Source of the DNA: Tigriopus japonicus
Taxonomy: Eukaryota > Arthropoda > Copepoda > Harpacticoida > Harpacticidae
DNA length: 64,000 bases
Direction of reading: 5' to 3'
Assembly (NCBI GenBank): GCA_010645155.1
Contig: CM021312.1
Coordinates: 6,383,101 to 6,447,100 of the forward strand
Under the pieces are notes generated by a model. That model was not told where the DNA came from and did no database searches. It saw only the letters and a program-made list of their open reading frames with translations. This document shows positions 57,347 to 64,000 of the stretch, in pieces (within the stretch, counting starts at the first letter, position 1; each line of letters opens with the position of its first letter). The position numbers and the translations under genes were made by a program.

Positions 57347-57805
57347 TCCAATTGAAGAGCTCGCATTTGCTTTTTCCCCTTTGCTTTGTTCTTGTTAGCA
57401 AAACTTCTCAACCCTTAAAACATCCAAGAGGCTGGATGGCTTATGAAAATGAAACATTTTTTCCTTTATCGTATTGTGTAACACTTTTCATAAATGACTT
57501 TCACTACAACTTGACCATTCATATTTACAACCCCGACAGTTTCAGGATAATATAGACCCAGTGCACAAAGTATGCAAATTCAAAATAAAATGTTCTTGTT
57601 GCAAATCATGAGGGAGATACGCCTCTACACAAAATCATCTAGTTTCAAATCTCTAAAAACCTCTAACAAAATGACACAGGTGTTACAAAGGGTGTGTTGA
57701 AAAAAGAGGTTGATTTTAATAACTCAAAAAGCCGGCGAGCTTGAGAGTTAATCCTTTACAAAAGGTGAGTGTGGCCAAGTTTAAGTTCAAAGATGCACAC
57801 TGACC
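57347..57805. other. 3' flank of the secreted precursor gene
   Basis: Contains the poly(A) signal AATAAA at 57584. No further gene. Confidence 0.45.
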
Positions 57806-57829
57806 CCTAGGCACCCTAGGGTGCCTAGG
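57806..57829. repeat. 24-bp perfect palindrome
   Basis: CCTAGGCACCCT followed immediately by its exact reverse complement. No loop. Confidence 0.95.
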
Positions 57830-57850
57830 GTGGACGAGGAATTGAGGGTG

Positions 57851-57992
57851 CCATGATTTACTCCTCGTTTGATTGCAATCAGGGATATTACCAAATTAGC
57901 ATGGACGAAGAAGATAGGCCAAAAACTGCGTTCAAGTTCAGGGGAGAGTTGCTAGAAATCACGCACATGCCATTTCCTTTTGGATGGGAGTG
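57851..57992 (+). pseudogene. Ty3/gypsy reverse transcriptase fragment
   Basis: About 45 codons include FDCNQGYYQISMDEEDRPKT and HMPFPFGW, the motif-A to motif-B region of a Ty3/gypsy RT (first catalytic Asp present). It ends abruptly on both sides. A different lineage from the relic at 944-2240. Confidence 0.8.
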
Positions 57993-58444
57993 ATTACCGT
58001 ATCATATTTCAGACCGGTTGCCGTTAGCAGTCTAGGCTTGCCAAAAAATTGCGAGTTTTCAAGGGTCAGATTTTCGAATTATGTTGCATTTATTAGCAAT
58101 GGTATGGTTAATGTATGTTGAGGAGTATTGCAAAGTAATTTAAAAAGAAAAGTAGAAATTCGATACCTTCAGTTAAACAAATTATTTGTTTTTATGTTTA
58201 GTTGCCCCAGGAACCGATCTCCTCTGGCCATCTTGTTATTCAAAGTCGTTCATTCCTGGGTCTAAAGTTCGGAAGAACCCTCTCAATTTATGTAACAAAA
58301 TTTTAGGTAGAAGCAATAAAACATATTTATTTTTCGGAAATTGTCAAGATTTGCCACTCCAACTTTAAGTTGTGCAGATAAGAAAGACATTGTTGCAATC
58401 ACCAGGCCTAAACCTTCGTTTTAGTTACCTCGCACGCTCATCAG
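57993..58444. other. No recognisable feature
   Basis: Spacer; short frames without motif. Confidence 0.4.
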
Positions 58445-59724
58445 TAGGGACGGGCAGAAAGTGCAAATAATCTTACCCTTTTAGTTACCAAAAGTTGTAA
58501 AAAAATGTGCCCAAAAGTGCAAAACAAAGTGCAGAAAAATGTTGAAAGTGCAAATAAATGTCAAAAAAGAGCAAATAAATGTCGAAAAAAGAGCAAATAA
58601 ATGTCAAAAAAGAGCAAATAAATGTCAAAAAAGAGCAAATAAATGTCAAAAAAGAGCAAATAACTTGCATTTGGACTTAAAACGTCATTCATGGAGTACC
58701 CACGGCTCCTAATTGAGCAGGAGAAGTCATTTACAAGTTCTAAAGACATTTGAGACTAGTTTTGAGGTGAAGAGACAATGCCGCACAAGTAATAGAGTTC
58801 TATTAATTAGGTCACCAGCAAAAAGGATGTAAAGTCATGAAAAATACTCTAGTCAACAATCTTCTGAATTTTTCATTCCTGAGGTTGGGTCATGGATGTA
58901 CCTAAAATATTGTCGAAATATATTTAGCAATTGTTTTCTATGGCTTTACATCACTCCGTTTTCGTCCTTCAAGTTGTTCAAAAATAGACATTGAAAATTG
59001 AACAGAAAAATACCCATGTGTGCCTAACAATTGCATCAAAGAAAATAGTCATAAATGTGTTTTAAGCATGTTTTTAGTGACATTACTTCAATATTTGGCC
59101 CATGGCCTAATTACCAGAATTCAATTTCAAATGTGGCATTCATTGTCTCATCACATCAAAACTGTTCTCAAATACTTTTGGAACTTAAAAGTAATATCTT
59201 CGAGTCAATTAAACAATGTGTACTGCTACATTGATGTATCCTTAGCTTGATGATTTTGAGTTTATAACGGCCTTTTTTAAAAAATGGCGATCTTTGTAGG
59301 CAGCAAACCTAATTCTGCAATCAATTTTGTTTGCAGATCCTTCCATTACCATAACATGAGTTTCTTTAGGTTTGCTATTTGTTGGTTGCATGCAATGAGA
59401 TTCTTTTGTCTAATCTTTAGTTTAGTAAACAGGATGTTATAGTTAAAGCCAAGATGGTGAATAAAGTGTGAGGTTTGCGTCTGAAATGCACATATTTCTT
59501 CAAGGTGCTAAGAATGGTTGATTGAAAATGCAAGCTTTTTCGACTAGTTCAAAATTTGATCTTGAAACTAAAAATTCTTTCAAAAGCCACTACATTTTCT
59601 TAACAATTTGTCAATTTTGGCCAAAAACGTAAATAAAAAGTGAAAATAAAGGTGAATAATGCAAAAGTGCAGAAAAATGGGTTTATGTTACCAAAAATCT
59701 TTTTACACTATTTGCCCGTCCCTA
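58445..59724 (+). mobile_element. hAT-like element, full length, perfect 8-bp duplication
   Basis: Ends TAGGGACGGGCAGA (58445) and the inverse TTTGCCCGTCCCTA (59724). CTCATCAG flanks both sides exactly (58437-58444 and 59725-59732). The left subterminal region has five 20-bp units GCAAATAAATGTCAAAAAAG (58557-58656). No transposase domain was recognised in the 1280 bp. The 76-codon frame at 59020-59250 is kept nearly unchanged in the truncated copy at 10204-11307, which may mean recent common origin rather than function. Confidence 0.92.
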
Positions 59725-59732
59725 CTCATCAG

Positions 59733-60875
59733 AAACACAGGTCTTCCGAACTTTTTTCCCGCCAAAAATGATGACGTCACTAGTAATTGCTGTAATTCAA
59801 CAAGTAACAAAATGGTCTCTAAATTTGAATAATTAATAGGTTTTTAGGTATCTAACTTTTTCCCTGGACCTAAACTTATATAATATAATAAAAGTGAAAT
59901 TGTTCCCCATTAAATTTTGGATCCAAAAAGTGCCAAGATGTCTTTGGGTATTTCGATCTAAACCTAAAAAGCCATTCGGAACGGTGCTTCCACTTTTTAG
60001 CGCGCGTCGTTTTAGACCGCGAACAGCGAATTTTCGAAAAGCTAACTTCTAGCGCCAATTTTAGACACCGAGTTAACTTTTAGTTACGAACAATTATCTT
60101 ATAAAAATATCCGTCACAACATAATTTTCGTGTTCCACGATTTGTTTTACTAAATGAAATGCCCATTCTGAAACGCTATCACTTATCAACTGACAGACTA
60201 CTTCCTCATCTTGAATGGACTTTAGTCTTCATGCACTATCTCTAAATTAGTTTAATTATACATTGCCTCAAAATGATTGCATAAATCTTTATAATGAACC
60301 TAATTCCAGAGAATAATACATTTCATTCTATTTTATTGGGCAAACATGTGCACAAAAAGAGATTACCGCTCTAAGAAGTCGCGTGTAAAAAAGACGTGGC
60401 GATGAAAATTCGGGGACGAAAGTTCGCGGTCTAAAAATTACGGCTCTAAAAGTTCGCTGCCCCAAGGAAAAGATATTGCATAACAATTTAGAGTACCTTT
60501 TTATGTGTGTTCAGCCAAAAGTACAAAAAATATGTCTAACAGATGCATGTCCAAATTTACGCTTTCTTGAAGGACCATATTCAAATGAACCGAAACTTGA
60601 TACATTAAACGAATTTTTCAAAATTTCTAAGTATTATCCAACTTTGAGTGTCTTTGACATTGCTAAGAACTTTTATTGAAAGATGTATTTTAAGTGCATT
60701 AAAGGTGCAATTGTATATTATTTTGAGCTTATTTGATGTTTGTATATAATGTCTATCAATCAGCCAGTTTTTACATTTGAACAAGAGCCAAAGATGTATT
60801 TTGTTATTCAAGATTCAGATCCAAAACAGCATGAAAAATATAGGTGTTCCCACCATGGAAGCACATCATCCTTCA
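59733..60875. other. Intergenic; weak inverted TTTTAGACCGCGAA motif
   Basis: TTTTAGACCGCGAACAGCGA near 60009 is partly mirrored near 60430 (GTTCGCGGTCTAAAAATTA, then GGCTCTAAAAGTTCGC). This could be a foldback of about 450 bp. No gene seen. It is the 3' flank of the C1orf50-like gene. Confidence 0.4.

Positions 60876-64000
<3,125 letters not shown>

Overview
The window is AT-rich animal genomic DNA dominated by transposon debris, with a few intron-containing genes. Split genes with GT-AG introns, metazoan-specific conserved proteins (a CHP-type EF-hand protein, a C19orf47-type SAM protein, a C1orf50/DUF2452 protein), Tc1/mariner, hAT, Ty3/gypsy, CR1/jockey-like and tRNA-SINE remnants, and TTAGG-like blocks point to an invertebrate. 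An arthropod, perhaps a crustacean, is my best guess; this is inference, and the species cannot be read from the sequence.

Host genes, all assembled here from phase-consistent exons: (1) a two-exon secreted Cys-rich, PAN/apple-like protein at 16511-17082 (+); (2) a complete four-exon calcineurin-B homologous protein (CHP) gene at 30854-31913 (-), 192 aa; (3) a C19orf47-like SAM-domain nuclear protein at 42976-52716 (+), four exons, whose last 6.3-kb intron is full of MITEs; (4) an unrecognised secreted precursor with dibasic cleavage sites at 54332-57346 (+), six exons; (5) the 3' part of a C1orf50/DUF2452 gene at 60876-64000 (-), whose 2.5-kb intron carries a hAT MITE and two LINE fragments. 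A short isolated candidate exon lies at 9984-10136.

Repeats by region: 1-4900, foldback elements, a gypsy protease/reverse transcriptase relic and a 31-bp minisatellite. 5400-9530, a long-armed foldback, then two decayed mariner elements; the second is split by a miniature LTR element (TRIM) with TG...CA repeats and an ACTGG target duplication. 10200-15700, a truncated hAT copy, LINE fragments head to head, and an internally deleted mariner. 17500-26300, a tRNA-derived SINE, two same-family elements joined at a 47-bp palindrome, a 36-bp repeat and a degenerate minisatellite. 28635-30071, a hAT element containing an assembly gap of 658 N. 32100-40900, a compound hairpin, a roughly 240-bp satellite carrying a hAT insertion, and other tandem repeats. 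58445-59724, an intact hAT-like element with a perfect 8-bp target duplication.

The main novelty is not an operon-like system. It is a dense set of non-autonomous elements, many with hAT-style ends (YARNG start, 8-bp duplications) and each with its own subterminal tandem repeats, plus the TRIM and the precursor gene. Family assignments without a transposase in the window are inferences from termini.
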